Shown here piece after piece: positions 49,991 through 61,685 of a stretch of DNA of 64,000 nt. A program made the translations under genes and the position numbers. The first letter of the stretch is position 1. Each line of letters starts with the position of its first letter. Origin of the DNA: Sebastes aleutianus (taxonomy: Eukaryota; Chordata; Actinopteri; Perciformes; Sebastidae); NCBI GenBank assembly GCA_916700875.1, contig CAKAKS010000034.1, positions 15,400,695 to 15,464,694 on the forward strand, in the 5' to 3' direction. The notes under the pieces were generated by a model that saw nothing but the letters and a program-made list of their open reading frames with translations, had not been told where the DNA came from and made no database searches.

Positions 49991-50564
49991 AGGCCGTGAC
50001 ACACCAAGCCGACAGTCGGCCGTCGGCCAGTTTGGGGCCGCCGGTGAGCGTCGGTCAGCTTAGCTTTTACGCTGTGTCCCGCCCGCACTGTCGGCTCTAG
50101 TCTGCCCGTGTCGGAGGTTTTTCTGCTGATTCAGCCTGTAACATCTGCGGCGCAGCCCGTCGGTGAGAGAAATCGCTCTGATTGGCTGTTCAGCTTAAAC
50201 GAATCAGTGCACGAGAAGAGAAATGAAACTGAGGAAAGCAAGCCAATGAGTAAAGTCAAGAGGGTGCACACAGAAGGCTCTTCTAATTTTTTCATCTTCA
50301 TCACGCATTGTAACAATGGCTTGTTTATCTGCCATCCTCTGTCTTCCGGTTTCCCTTTTTGATTGACGAATACAGACTACCGCTACCTGCTGGTGTGGAG
50401 AGGTATTTCGTCTCACGCAGGCGCAGAACGTACCTGGTAGTTGGCCTTTGGCTGAAGTCTTTGCAGTGTGTTCGAGTGCAACTTTTTGGCCAAAACACAT
50501 GCGACTCAGTGGTCAGCCTTCGTCGCTGCTGGTTCTTTGATGACGGTTTGGTGTGTCTGGCACT
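49991..50564. mobile_element. Harbinger-like MITE (574 bp)
   Basis: The left terminus AGGCCGTGACACACCAAGCCG pairs imperfectly with the right terminus CGGTTTGGTGTGTCTGGCACT. It is flanked by a 3-bp direct repeat TTA (49988-49990, 50565-50567). A subterminal GTCGGCCGTCGGCC repeat lies near the left end. It has no transposase. Confidence 0.75.
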
Positions 50565-52221
50565 TTATCACAGCAGACATTTGACTTGTCATAGTCATTA
50601 ACAATGGCTCTGTTTTATTCAAGCTGTCCAGTAAGCTGTGACAGTGTGACAGTGAGTCAGCATGCACAATACCAGGACCCTGAAACTGAAGCAGTTAGAT
50701 AGAATTCAGCCGTCATCAATTGTATTGTTTACATGCTTTCCCTACTGTTGACTAAGCAAAATGTTTCCTCTGAAAAAGGCCCATTATTCCTCCGTGATTT
50801 CCTATGAAGTCATAAAGTAAATAAATAAATCACCACATGAAATGATGTATATGTATGACGCGTTATAATTACAGTGATAATATTTAGTCAAGACGTCAGA
50901 GGTGGTTAACCAGTACACACTCCGAGAACTGACAGGGTGGAGCAGACTTGACACAGCGTCTCTCATCTCGGCTTGCCGCTCCCCATCGCTTTCAGCTTGC
51001 ATCATGTCAACCCGGTCTTCGTTCAACATTTCAACAGCTCTCGTGTAGCAATCGCCCAAAGGCACCGGTCACAGATCGGTGTGTGTGTTTGTATGGGAGT
51101 GTGTCTGACTCGCCTGTGGGACTCAGATCTCAACTCTGCCAGCCTTTCATCCAGGGATCTTCACTGCCATAAGGAGGATAAAGACATATCTGATGTAGGC
51201 TCAGTGGTACCCTGTTAAATGGGAAGCCCATTGAGCCACATTGAGCCACAAAGTGTTTCTGGAAAAAGCTCTCGTCTTGACATACATAAACGTTAGCATT
51301 TTTTTGAAAACACCTATGTTATACTACTATTTCCTCTTCCTCTCCCCACAGAAGCTAAGATGCTGAGTTGAAGAGATGTTTGCTATAACAGTTTTCTTTG
51401 GCGCTGTACGATTTTGTGAATGATGAATAACACAACACTGACATCACTATTAAGCTCCCGCCGGAGCTGTGATACTTTCCTTCACTGTGAATGGCAAAAG
51501 AATGGCAGATTTGTGAGACGGCGAGCTGAAGTGTCCTTGAGCAAGACACTGAATCCCCGCCAGCTTTTCTATGGCTGAATCGTACTGCTGACCTCACTAC
51601 GGCTGAGTGAAAAGATGTCTTTCTCCTTTAAAAATCAGTACTAGAAATACTACTAATATATAAACAGTGATCTGTGTGTTTCCACTGCTACCATTCCAGT
51701 GAGTTACATATTTTCATAGTGAGCCACAAAGATTTTTGCTTTACATGCATGCCATTTATAAAGGCTGCATAAGAGCATAAAAGTGGGCAATATTGTGTGT
51801 GTTTCCTGTTCTAAGTGAGTATGATTGCTACTTCATAATTCTGTTGATTTCGACTGAAAGAAGTAACTTTAAACTTAGAGCAGCTGAGGGGCAAGAAAGA
51901 GAAGTTTAAGTCCTGCAAACGTTCTTACCTCTGCATGCCTGGCCACCTGTTTCGTTTGAAGCATACTGACTCCTTCAGGCAGGCAGAGGGCTGTGCAGAC
52001 CTAGAGGGAAGAATTGAGAAATAAATTGATCTTCATCATGTCCGTTTTCCACACTTATACAGTAACAGTTACACACTAGAATCCTAGAAAGATATAGGGC
52101 AGACTTTTAAAAGCAATGGACAAAACCACTGGATTAGAAATAGAGGAATGTCATGTCAACATGGATAAGGACCAAAAGGCCTGAGAAATGTTATGACCAG
52201 AGCTTCCAGGTCAATATGCAG
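50565..52221. other. Intron 1, nothing recognised
   Basis: No gene or repeat terminus was seen. Confidence 0.5.
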
Positions 52222-52517
52222 TAGGGCGGATTATTTTCATTGTTTAATCCGTCAATAATTCTTCATTAATTCAGTTAATCGTTTGGTCTATAAAACATCG
52301 GAAACAGTTTGAAAATTATCCAATACAATTTCCTACAGCCGATGATGACATTAAATCACATCAACAGTTCAAAACCCCAAAATATTCTATTCATTACAAT
52401 GTATAGCAAGGAAGTTCTAAAATTTAAGTAGTGAGAAACATCAAATGTTTGGCAATTAATCGATTCATTTTTGGTCAATCAACTTATTAATAAATTGAGT
52501 CATTGTTTCAAGCTCTA
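52222..52517. mobile_element. hAT MITE with perfect 8-bp target duplication (296 bp)
   Basis: It is flanked by identical octamers ATATGCAG at 52214-52221 and 52518-52525. The left terminus TAGGGCGGATTATTTTCATTG and right terminus CATTGTTTCAAGCTCTA are imperfect inverted copies. AATTAATCGATT-like motifs lie near the right end. Non-coding. Confidence 0.82.
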
Positions 52518-52699
52518 ATATGCAGGTATATTGAGTTTCTAGTAATATGTAATGGCTTTGTCAAAATATGTTTGCAACTCTTTTCAAGGTTTTAGTCCCG
52601 ACAGTAACTCCAGTTGTTACACCAGCTGTGCAGCGAGTCTGTACTTTCATGTCAGCATCTAGTAAAGGGCAATATGTTTTTTTCAAATGGTGGTTTGAA

Positions 52700-53035
52700 A
52701 CAATATGTCACAGTTTGGAAAGCAGAAGAAGCAGGGAGGACCCAAACACAGACAACAGCAGCCTGACTGCATTAACATTATTTAATAAATAAAACTGCAA
52801 TCCAAAGTGCAGGCAGGTAACAGCACGCAGGTAACGGACAAACAAAACTCCATGAAAGACGAACCGACAAAGAACGAGGGAACTAGGATAGAATAAATAG
52901 TGAGACGAATGGGGAAGAGGGAACAGGTGAAACTGATCAGGGCGGGGCGGACAAATCTAAACTGGCGGGAAAACACAAGGCAGGAAGTGAAGGAGAGGTG
53001 AGTAACAAAATAAAATAGGAAACACTAAACATGAA
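52700..53035 (-). repeat. Possible interspersed repeat fragment
   Basis: GCAGGGAGGACCCAAACACAG, followed by a run of short A-rich GGCAGG/CAGGTAAC motifs and GGAACAGGTGAAACTGATCAG, resembles a common teleost repeat tail as recalled. There is only one copy in the window, so this is unconfirmed. Confidence 0.35.
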
Positions 53036-54372
53036 TGAGTGAAATGAAACAACAAAACATAAGATTCTTAGACAACATAAAAAAAAAAAAAACATGGGGT
53101 GTTTTCTAAAGCTGCATTCATGATGGACAGCTGATGTAATCTAACTGGGCAATGAGATGAAAAAGCACCAAAAGCGTGAAGACAGAGTCAAACAGTGCAG
53201 GTAGAGAGGAAACAGAACGGCCATGTATAGGCAGTACTGTACCTCCCACTCACCCTGCACTGCTTTCCTCAGAAAAAAAATCCAAGAAGAAGAGAAATTT
53301 CAGCACCCAGAAATTGAATTCGAAGCAGGGTGTTTGAGTTATGAAAAGAGAGAAAGACACAGAGAAGCAAAGATACCGAGCAAAACAGGGAGAGAAATTT
53401 AAATCTCCCCGATAAAGGAGGTTTAAACCTCATTGAGAGTCGATGTGCAGCCCCTCGGAGTGACTCAGGGTGTGACTCACTGCAGCTGGCATTGCCTCCA
53501 CCTTAATCACACACACACACACACACACACACTTTTTCATAAACCCTCAGGCCTTGCGTATGTTTTGTGTCCCCCCCTGTGCTTATAGCGTTCTGACGGA
53601 TTCCACCTGTTAGCAGACGATGCATAAGCTTCACGCCGCCGTACTTATGATCTTTTTATGCATCAGCTTATGACAAGATATGAATGCGGTCGGAGCTGCT
53701 GAGCCTTCCCACGAGCATGACTTAGAAGACAGATGCTGTTAAACTTGGCTAGGTCTGTGTGTGTGTGTGATCCTTCTAACCACCCACTCGAGGGGATTAG
53801 TGTAACGGTGGTCGGATGACTCATCGGTCAATGACTTTGGAGGAGAGGGAGGAACAACACGGCCAAGTCGTCCACATGGTGTGTGTGTTTCCACCTGTCC
53901 CTCACTGCGGTTCAAGATGTCTACTCATGCAAACCTACAATTTCATATCTTACAGTGACGTCTGGCTTTGGTTAGTCAATTTCTTTCTGAAGATGGTTTG
54001 TGCATGTGTGTGTGTGTGGGAGGTGGGGGGAGGGTGTTAATGGTTGCCCGTGTCTCGACAGCAATGGCAGACGGCTGAGCTTGGAACACGACCCCGGCAC
54101 AGCGTCGAGCTGTTAGGCCATGCGTACGCTGCTTAACGAGCCATGAGCGATCGCTATGATCTCGCCACAAATAATTCATGAGGAGCCCTGTAGAGGAGCT
54201 ATGGAGCTAAAAGGAAAGGGTGGAGGGGGTGTGCATCAAGGAGTGGACCGCAGCCTAAGTGGTGCGAGGGCGGGAGGCGAGGAAGACAGAGCGAGATCCG
54301 TCTGACAAATGTGTCTGGAATAGAAAGGAAATCCCCTATTACCTACAGCACTGACAAGTATGCTTGTGAGCG

Positions 54373-54405
<33 letters not shown>

Positions 54406-54944
54406 TTTTAGAGAGCCATTTGTGTTACTACATCTGAAAAAAGGCACAGCGGGAGTGTTAACAGTGTGCATCACAATTGCGGGATGTGTGTGAGATCCTT
54501 TTGCGAAGGCATGTGTGTTGGAGAGACGTGATGGAGTGAGTTCAGATTTTTTTGACAGCCGTGAAACCCAAAGTGTTCAACTGTACAAGTTTTTTTTTTG
54601 CTGAAACCAGGGGAATATGAACTAATAAAGTGTGCTATCACAGAGGAAAAAGGTGGATGTGAATGTGTACAGTCAGTGAGAGCTCGTTTACTTTTTTGTG
54701 CCTGAATATCGGAGCTGAAGTGTGAATTATTGCGCATGCAGTAGGCTGTCAATTTAAAATGAATGATAGGCCATAGTATTGACGCTAAACTAAATTCAAG
54801 TGAGCACCACTGCTGATCCTAAGCCAGTGGTGAGGAAATATCAAACCAGATATCCATACCTTGTTATAACGACCATGACGATTAAATCGTTTTAGCCACG
54901 TTAGTGGCGTGGCTCTAGGAATGGCATTGTCAGTCTGATCGTGA
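53036..54944. other. Intron 1, simple repeats only
   Basis: Poly-A at 53080-53092, (AC)13 at 53508-53532, GT-rich run at 53756-53769 and (TG)14 at 54375-54403. No gene was seen. Confidence 0.55.
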
Positions 54945-54995
54945 AATGTCTCGACAACTATTGGATGGATTGCTATGTAATTCGGTACAGACACC

Positions 54996-55515
54996 CAGTG
55001 TTGCCAGACCAGATTGACAGTTTCCAGCCCAATCACAACTTCAAATCTGCCCAATTCAATAAAAAACAACCCAAATCACAACCTTGCCAGAAACCCGTGT
55101 AAAACCATAAAACCATTAAATGCACAATAGAAATCACATCATAAGCACATTAGGCTTCATATCTGCATTAAATAAATAACCAAAGGTAAACTGTTAGATA
55201 AATAGGCTATTGCAACCCACAACAAGTGCAGTCGGACAACCAAATATAGAAATATTTCAAATCAAATATTACATTTTTTTTCAATTAAATGAGTCAATAT
55301 GAGTGAGTGGACACAACGAACTTAACTGAATTTTGTATCTGTGTTGTTGACCATAAAATGACTTGTGTGAATGCTTGTTTGGTAATATTGTTTTCATAAT
55401 AGTTTCAAAACCCCACCATGTGTTGACAAAAGCAGCCAAAATTTCATCTACCAGACCCAAATTAATCAAAAGTAGCCTAGTTGGGCAGAAGCCAGCCCAA
55501 TCTGGCAATGTGCTG
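54996..55515. mobile_element. hAT-like MITE nested in repeat G (first)
   Basis: The left terminus CAGTGTTGCCAGACCAGATTG and the right terminus CCCAATCTGGCAATGTGCTG are inverted copies of a hAT-type end. AT-rich interior without coding capacity. The target duplication is not clean. Confidence 0.65.
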
Positions 55516-55779
55516 CCAGAGGATCAACTTTGGTGATTTTTCTTCCAGCGCCACCAGCAGGTCAAAGATTTCACTTATCCTGTGAAATATCTCATCATCT
55601 ACTGGATGGATTGGTACAAAATTGTTCCTGTTTCACAGACGCCATATCCTAATGACTTTGGTGAGCCATGACTTTTACTTTAGTGCCATGTTCACATCGG
55701 TGTTCTTTCAGTTAAATATCTCAACAACTATAAATAAATTGGGTACAGGATGAATTTGAACAACTTTTCATCTAGAATC

Positions 55780-56121
55780 TAGAGGTGTAAATTACAAGTT
55801 TCATCACGATAGGATATTATATAGATTTTTTGGACAACAACATGATATTTGCCGATATCACAAAGTCTGCCACGATACGATTTCGATGTGATTCAATTCA
55901 GGGGCCGGTGATCGATATGAGACGATATCATGTGCCTATATAACACAATTAGTTACATTTACAGTAAATCAACCCACAAAAAGCAACTAAAATATGATTT
56001 GACAATTCTATTACTGGGCTCTGTAGGAAGGAGATGCGTTGAGCGGAAATGGTGACACAGAAGTGCCATGGGATCATTGAATCGATATATCGATCCAGAT
56101 CAATGTATCGTTACACCCCTA
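55780..56121. mobile_element. hAT-like MITE nested in repeat G (second, 342 bp)
   Basis: The left terminus TAGAGGTGTAAATTAC and the right terminus CGTTACACCCCTA are inverted. CGATAC/TCGATAT motifs lie inside both ends. Flanking octamers CTAGAATC (55772-55779) and CTAGCGCC (56122-56129) match at 5 of 8 positions, as expected for an old 8-bp duplication. Confidence 0.75.
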
Positions 56122-56330
56122 CTAGCGCCATCATCATCATGTCAAAGTTTTCATTTGTATAATACTTTGTTTTATGACCAAACACCTGCAGAACTAATCA
56201 TTCCCATCAGCTGCAGCTGTAGCTAAACATCAGCACGTTGGCATGCCGCCACTAGCATTTAGCTCAAAGCACCGCCGTGCCTCGGTACAGCCTCACAGAG
56301 CTGCTATAACATGGCTGTAGAGTCATGTTT

Positions 56331-56784
56331 TTTCAAAGCGAGACAGCTATGGAGCCCATGAAGATTACTGTTTCTGACGGAGACACTACAGACCAGTGAG
56401 ACGTATCAGTGGAACACACAGACTAATGGAAATTGGGGGGATGGAGACAAAGGGCCTGTGTAGGTCTCTGTGGCATGTCATTAGTGAGGGAAAGGGGTTG
56501 ACTTGCTCCGTCTGACATTTACCAGTCCAACTGAAAATGTCACGGAATGCCAGCCTTTACGTCTGGATATAATGGTGCCTCTTACAGCCCAGAGCTATTG
56601 ATCCCAAAAAAAACTTTTGTCCATTTTGCCCCCTCTCTGGTTCCCACTGTCCCAAGAAAGACCAGCATCCCTGTGCTCCTAAAGTCCCTCACCCAGCCAG
56701 AGCTTTCTCTATTTATGATTGCTCCATGCATTAGCAGCCTTGGCTCAGTTGGTCAACGTATTCTCATACAACTATATATCTTAC
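56331..56784. other. Intron 1, nothing recognised
   Basis: No gene or repeat terminus was seen. Confidence 0.5.
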
Positions 56785-57268
56785 AAAAAAGTGGCAGTAG
56801 GCAGTATATTTTTGGCATCATTGGGCAAAAATCATATTGTAATTCAAGTGTTCTGAGAGATAACTAGACTTCTGCACCTCATCATGGCTCTGTTTTCAGG
56901 CTTTAAAAAATCTGGTCCAATCACAGGTCATTTCAGAGAGAGAGCGTTCCTATTGGCTGTGCTCCGGTCATGTGACCGGAACTTGTAACAGATTTGACAA
57001 TGGCGGCCGTGTGACAAACTTTCTCATTTTACAGCTAAACCGTACACTACAAGATGATTCTGAAAACATTTGAGGTGAGAAATAGGCATTAATGTAACAT
57101 AACATTGATTCATATTTGATCAGCGGTGCCTAGTTTGACCGTTTGGTCGGAGTTCGCCAGTGATTGACAGCCGGCTCTCATAGACAGCAGCTGGACAGCA
57201 GACCTTAGATCAGCTCTTAATGATTCTTCATCATCATATTTGCTCCAATTTCCTCGCCTACTACAGCT
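56785..57268 (+). mobile_element. TTAA-target MITE, family E, copy 3
   Basis: The right end reads CCTACTACAGCT followed by TTAA (57269-57272). The left end (GGCAGTAGGCAG) is degraded and its TTAA reads TTAC. Internal blocks (TTCAAGTGTTCTGAGAGA, CATTTCAGAGAGAGAGCG, ACACTACAAGATG, GACCGTTTGG) match 23160-23737 in the same orientation. Confidence 0.82.
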
Positions 57269-57291
57269 TTAATCCTCCTTCTTAGTTCATT

Positions 57292-57527
57292 TCCTATATG
57301 AATGTCCAGCAACACGTGCCAATCTCCGCTCGTTATATGCATACAAACTTTCAAAATACACTTCCGTCTTCACAGGAAACAACTTCCTTAGGTTTAGACA
57401 AGAAAGCTACTTAGTTTAGGATAAGATCGACTTGGTTACAAATTGATTTTGTGGGATATATACGAATTACAGTGCATTACTGTCCGTACGTATCGCTATG
57501 AACAGTGTATGACACCAGCCTCAGTGG
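57292..57527 (-). repeat. Interspersed repeat family J, copy 2 (partial, reverse)
   Basis: The complement of this segment reads CATACACTGTTCATAGC, ATCCCACAAAATCAATTTG, CTAAACCTAAGGAAGTTG and GCTGGACATTCATATAGG, matching 37965-38353. The centre is deleted relative to copy 1. Confidence 0.7.
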
Positions 57528-59804
57528 GTAGAGGATGCCAGAACAGAGATGGTCCAGGGGGGGATATTTTGTGTATGTTCTGTCACAGTAAAGCGTGGAT
57601 AATAACTGTATACAGTATGTTTACTCTACATGGTATGACAAAACGTGTGAATGTTGGTTATAGTGATTCACTGTGTATTTGTTAGCCACATCTTTATATG
57701 ACTCATCAAGTCTCTACACTAATGTTGTGGCTACAGTTGCTGTGTGCTTTGTTCATTTCTGTAGTTTCTTTCCCACCTTGAGAGGAAACTCTGGCTGTCT
57801 TTTCAGGTTAGCTAATTGACTGACTGACTGACTGACTGGCTGATGGGACCACATAGAGGTTGCCAACTTTGTCAGAAAAAGAAAAAAGGGAAGCGGAGGG
57901 AGCTTTGTTGCAGGCCGAAAAAAAAGACCAATCCAATTTAGTTTCCTAGTTTGTGCTCAGATGTGTCTTATTTCCTTATAAATGTCACATTTATCAATTT
58001 TTCTGTGTGATCTCTCACCAGAGCATGCTGATTTTCTTGGCCATGAAATCATTATTTAGTGATCACAAGAAAAGTCCTTTACACAATTCACTTATCTCGA
58101 GATCAGACCAATAATGTGTCAAATCAAAATAATGTCTAGACGTTTTACCATGGTGGTAAGATAATTATTTTGTGATCCCAGGAAAACAAACAATTCCCCC
58201 AGGCCTTCCACGTGTATTTCACATTCCCCTTATCACATTAAACTGAAGGTCTGGTGAGTTGTATTGTATGTCGAGAGAATAGGAAGTGGTTAATGCTTAA
58301 ATCTCTTCGCCAAAAGCAATCAGACCCTACTAGGCGATGCATTCTTTACAGTGCGCTGCTCTCGGTCTCATTTCAAATTAAACAGTAATCTCTTCCCCAA
58401 TAGCTAATGCAGAAGCTAATTATGTTGAAAACCACTCATAAGCAGTTTCTGTTTTTGTTTGCTATGCTGCAGTGCATTTCTGTCTCACTTTTAGGAACTG
58501 AGTTTAGATCCATGGCCTCTCAATTTGTTTTGGGGAGTGCTTCTGTCTAGTCTATTTCTGTCCTTGCTACACTATTGTCCTCGGTTGACTGCCTCCACAT
58601 CAAGTGCTGGATTTATTTGGCCACTCTGCCAGCTCAGGCAGATAGGCCCTGCAGCTATACCACCCAATATGCAATGGCTGAATCCACTGTTAAGATAACT
58701 ATAAACCACTATAACTGGTTTCAGAGATTTTCTCTCTTGGTTCACATGTTTGAGGAGCTGAAGTTGTTTACAGATTGGAGAGGATAAAAGCCCGCCAGAC
58801 TGCAGTTTTTCCTTCTTTTTGTTGCCTTGATTTTCTTTTGTTGGATGGATTGGTGTTCTTAGCATTCATTTTCAAGATTGCAGTGGGATGTTCCTTTCCA
58901 AAGCTTTGAAATGTTTTCCTCATCATCACTCATCGTCTCCTTCGGCGCACGTTAATTGGCGGCTCCGACTGCAGTGTTACATTTCAAAAATCCATAACCA
59001 AAGAAGATTATGATCTTAATTAGCTATATCACAGCCCTGGGCATATTACATGTTTTGCCCAGCAGTACACAATGCCATCAAAGCAGTGGTGCAGCTTTGA
59101 TGGCAACAGGAGCTTGATTCAATTAGCTGCCACTTCTCTGTGTCCACCGTCTCCCTAGCTTCACCAGAGTCACTTCACTGTTATGAAACCCCACAAGTCA
59201 TTGAAATAGCCAACAGCTGACAATATGGGTCATGTAGTGCACTTAAGAGAATGATCATTGCCATGCTTACTATATGCAACCTATAACAAGTTCAATAACC
59301 AGCTTCAGAGGCCAAAGAGACAATTGTAAAATGTTTCTAATTTAGTCTTGTGTGCAGAAAAGGTGAAGTTTTCTGTAAGGATTTTTCTTTTAAATTTAAG
59401 TTTTTCTTCCAGCGTCTTATTTTTTCTCAGTCACACTATACATTGTTGTTCTTTGCTTTATTTTTTTTCTGTTTTATCACTACATCTTCCTGCAAGGTTT
59501 ATGTGGCAATCAAAAATCTACACATTTTTGTCAAATCCTTTAAGTGTTTAATACCATTAAAGTCAACTTTATTCATCAGTAAACATTTCAACTCCTCATA
59601 AATGCAGATTGCTATTTTACTGTGTATTAAAAAGTGTAGCTAAGTATGCCCTCTAGTGTTGTCCAAACTCAACCATGTGCAGGTGTGCTGAACAGTGAGT
59701 TTATGCATTTCTTTGAGCAGCAAAGATGTAATATTGATGTCAACCTTGTGCCTTTTGTGTCGATACGGTGAAATATGTATTACCGGAATGTCTAACTGTC
59801 CGTC
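57528..59804. other. Intron 1, repeat-poor stretch before exon 2
   Basis: No transposon terminus was seen. (GACT)n-type run at 57821-57838. 58370-58450 and 58920-59130 are repeat-free and carry several TAATTA-type motifs. A C/T-rich run precedes the exon 2 acceptor. No gene was seen. Confidence 0.5.
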
Positions 59805-59828
59805 CTCTCTCTCTCTCTCTCTCTGCAG
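59805..59828 (+). promoter_or_regulatory. xkr6: Exon 2 splice acceptor built from a (CT)10 microsatellite
   Basis: A perfect (CT)10 at 59805-59824 runs directly into GCAG at 59825-59828, so the dinucleotide repeat itself is the polypyrimidine tract of the acceptor. The splice position is fixed by reading-frame continuity with exon 1 and by conservation of VWRYIRTMYLG across the junction. Confidence 0.9.
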
Positions 59829-60025
59829 GTACATCCGCACCATGTATCTCGGTATACAAAGTCACCGGCAGAAGGAGCACCACCGGCGTTTTTACTGGGC
59901 TATGATGTACGAGTATGCCGATGTCAACATGCTGCGACTGCTAGAGACCTTCTTAGAAAGTGCCCCTCAGCTGGTGCTGCAGCTCTGCATCATGATCCAG
60001 AGCAACAAGGCTGAGTGGCTGCAGT
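59829..60025 (+). CDS. xkr6: xkr6 exon 2 (coding): residues 198-264
   Basis: The exon completes the Arg codon (AG|G) and encodes YIRTMYLGIQS, then RRFYWAMMYEYADVNMLRLL and the ESAPQLVLQL motif (residues 241-250). This central block is characteristic of XKR4, XKR6 and XKR7 and closely matches mammalian XKR6. The exon ends after the first base of a Cys codon (T|GT), with donor gtaagg at 60026. It probably contributes one membrane or re-entrant segment (232-254) plus a preceding intracellular basic loop (210-218). The exon length of 197 nt keeps the frame with both neighbours. Open translation beyond 60025 is intronic. Confidence 0.95.
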
Positions 60026-60226
60026 GTAAGGCCTTCCTTATGGCTCTATATGAGCGGCACAACAGTCTAATTTTTGTTTGTGTGTGGTTCAACACATCTC
60101 TCATATCCTTCTTTTTTTTGCATTATGTCATACTGTGGTTGACGCATGATGGGGAGACGCTTCCATATTTTACACCTGACAATCCATTTTCTGTGAAGTT
60201 CACATATCGCTTTATTTACAGTGTGC

Positions 60227-61267
60227 AAGTCAAGTCAAGTCAATTCGATTTATATAGCCCAATATCACAAATCACAAATTTGCCTCAGTGGGCTTCACAA
60301 TCTGTACAGCCTACGACACCCTCTGTCCTTTATGACCATAGACTGTATATAAGAAGTGGACGCAGTCGGGGTGACGTCACCCATTGGTTTGTGGATTACC
60401 GTTCTGAAGCCTCGATTTCGTAATTTTGGCCGTCACCATCTTGGTTTTTGCCGTCGCCATCTTGTTTTTTTGCAACCAGAAGTGAAACGAGAGGGTGGAT
60501 CTAAGTACAACCGAACGCTGAATAAGACATTTTCGGGCGGCCAAAATGTTAAAATTAACTTTCCTGAGCTGAAAACACACTGTGAAAGGATTAAAGTTGT
60601 AAGTTGAAAACATGGACAACTCCCAGACCAGACAACACCGTGGTAGCGACCTGTCCATCACAAGGTAGCACCGCCCTAAAGCATACCCTTTATGGTCTAT
60701 TTGACTCTAAATGAGACCATAATTTAATAAATGAACATCATGCTGTATTGAAGAAGACTTGAAACTAGCGATTGAGACCATAAACCCATGTTTACAATGT
60801 TTACTGAGGTAATAAATCAAGTGAGGAGTAGGCTCATTTTCTCATAGACTTCTATACAATCAGACTTCTTTTTGCAACCAGAGGAGTCGCCCCCTGCTGG
60901 CTATTAGACAGAATGTAAGTTTAAGTCACTTCCGCTTTGGCTTCACTTTTCAGACCCCGGATTTGCCCACTGTTTATCTAAATTTTTTAACCAAAAATAA
61001 AAAAAACTTTTAACGGGGTAAAAATGGAAGAAACCTCAGGAAAAGCAACAGAGGAGATCCCTCTCCCAGGATGGACAAACATGCAGTAGATGTCTTGTGT
61101 ACAGAGTAACAACATAATGAAATTCAAAACATAGATAATCCATATGACAACCTGAGCAACAAAACCTCCTCTCCACCATGTAACCTAGAAACCGGACAGG
61201 CTACACAAACGCACAGGAAACAATCTCAAGCACACCATTCACACAGATAAGAGACAGACAAACATAC

Positions 61268-61298
<31 letters not shown>

Positions 61299-61685
61299 AA
61301 GGGATTCTGAATCTCCTGGAGGACAGAGATCCAGATCCAACATGTGAAATGAGGCACCGACAGCCAGGAGAGGCAGAGAGGGGTCCCGTGACGGCTGATG
61401 GTCCAGCACAGAGAGTTAAAAGAAAGAAAAAGAGAGGGAGGGGGAGGACAGAGAGAGAGAGAGGCACACAGCAGTGCTTGTGGGAAACAAACAACGGAGG
61501 GTTACTGAGAAGCTTAATGTTAATATTATTCTCGTCGACAGGACTACTAGGCTTAAATAATACAATGAGACTGAGACCAACCCGCCAGTCGGATGGTAAA
61601 AGAATAAGTAACTAATTGAAATTTAAGGCAAAAAGATGAGTTTCGAGCTCCGATTTAAAGGCCTCAACAGAACCAGACTGTAATA
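60227..61685 (+). repeat. Interspersed repeat family B, split by repeat A
   Basis: The left part has AAGTCAAGTCAATTCGATTT, ATATAGCCCAATATCACAAAT and GCCTCAGTGGGCTTCACAAT. The right part has AGCAACAGAGGAGATCCCTC, CAGGATGGACAAACATGCAG and, near the end, GATTTAAAGGCCTCAACAGAACC. This is a widespread teleost repeat as recalled. A (GA)12 run lies at 61269-61292. No intact frame. The right limit is approximate. Confidence 0.65.
60334..60972 (+). repeat. Interspersed repeat family A, copy 4 (full-length, nested)
   Basis: This is the longest copy, 639 bp, starting near CCATAGACTGTATATAAGAAG and ending CAGACCCCGGATTTGCCCACTG. It is flanked by TTTAT at 60329-60333 and 60973-60977, a possible 5-bp target duplication. 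It interrupts repeat B. Two GCCGTC-CCATCTTG segments near 60429-60465 form a short tandem duplication not seen in copy 3. Confidence 0.82.

Larger units (their letters stand above)
54945..56330 (+). repeat. Interspersed repeat family G, copy 2, with two nested elements
   Basis: The segments 54945-54995, 55516-55779 and 56122-56330 form one repeat in the order seen at 30085-31092 (CAACTATTGGATGGATTGC, CTTTGGTGA, AGCGCCA.CA.CAGGTCAAAG, ATTCCCATCAG, AGCCTCACAGAGCTGCTA). Two hAT-like elements interrupt it at 54996-55515 and 55780-56121. Confidence 0.75.
1359..59828 (+). other. xkr6: xkr6 intron 1 (58,470 bp)
   Basis: The intron is bounded by donor gtaaga at 1359 and acceptor (CT)10-gcag ending at 59828. 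It interrupts an Arg codon (AG|G). It contains every mobile element from 3.8 to 57.5 kb listed here. No gene on either strand within it could be supported. A very long first intron followed by a short second one agrees with the three-exon layout I know for XKR4, XKR6 and XKR7 in vertebrates. Confidence 0.93.

Noticed and set aside
60026..60423. Extension of the exon 2 reading frame to a 242-codon protein
   Set aside because: A strong donor (gtaagg) at 60026 and exact phase match to exon 3 place the exon end at 60025; the downstream translation runs into repeats B and A.
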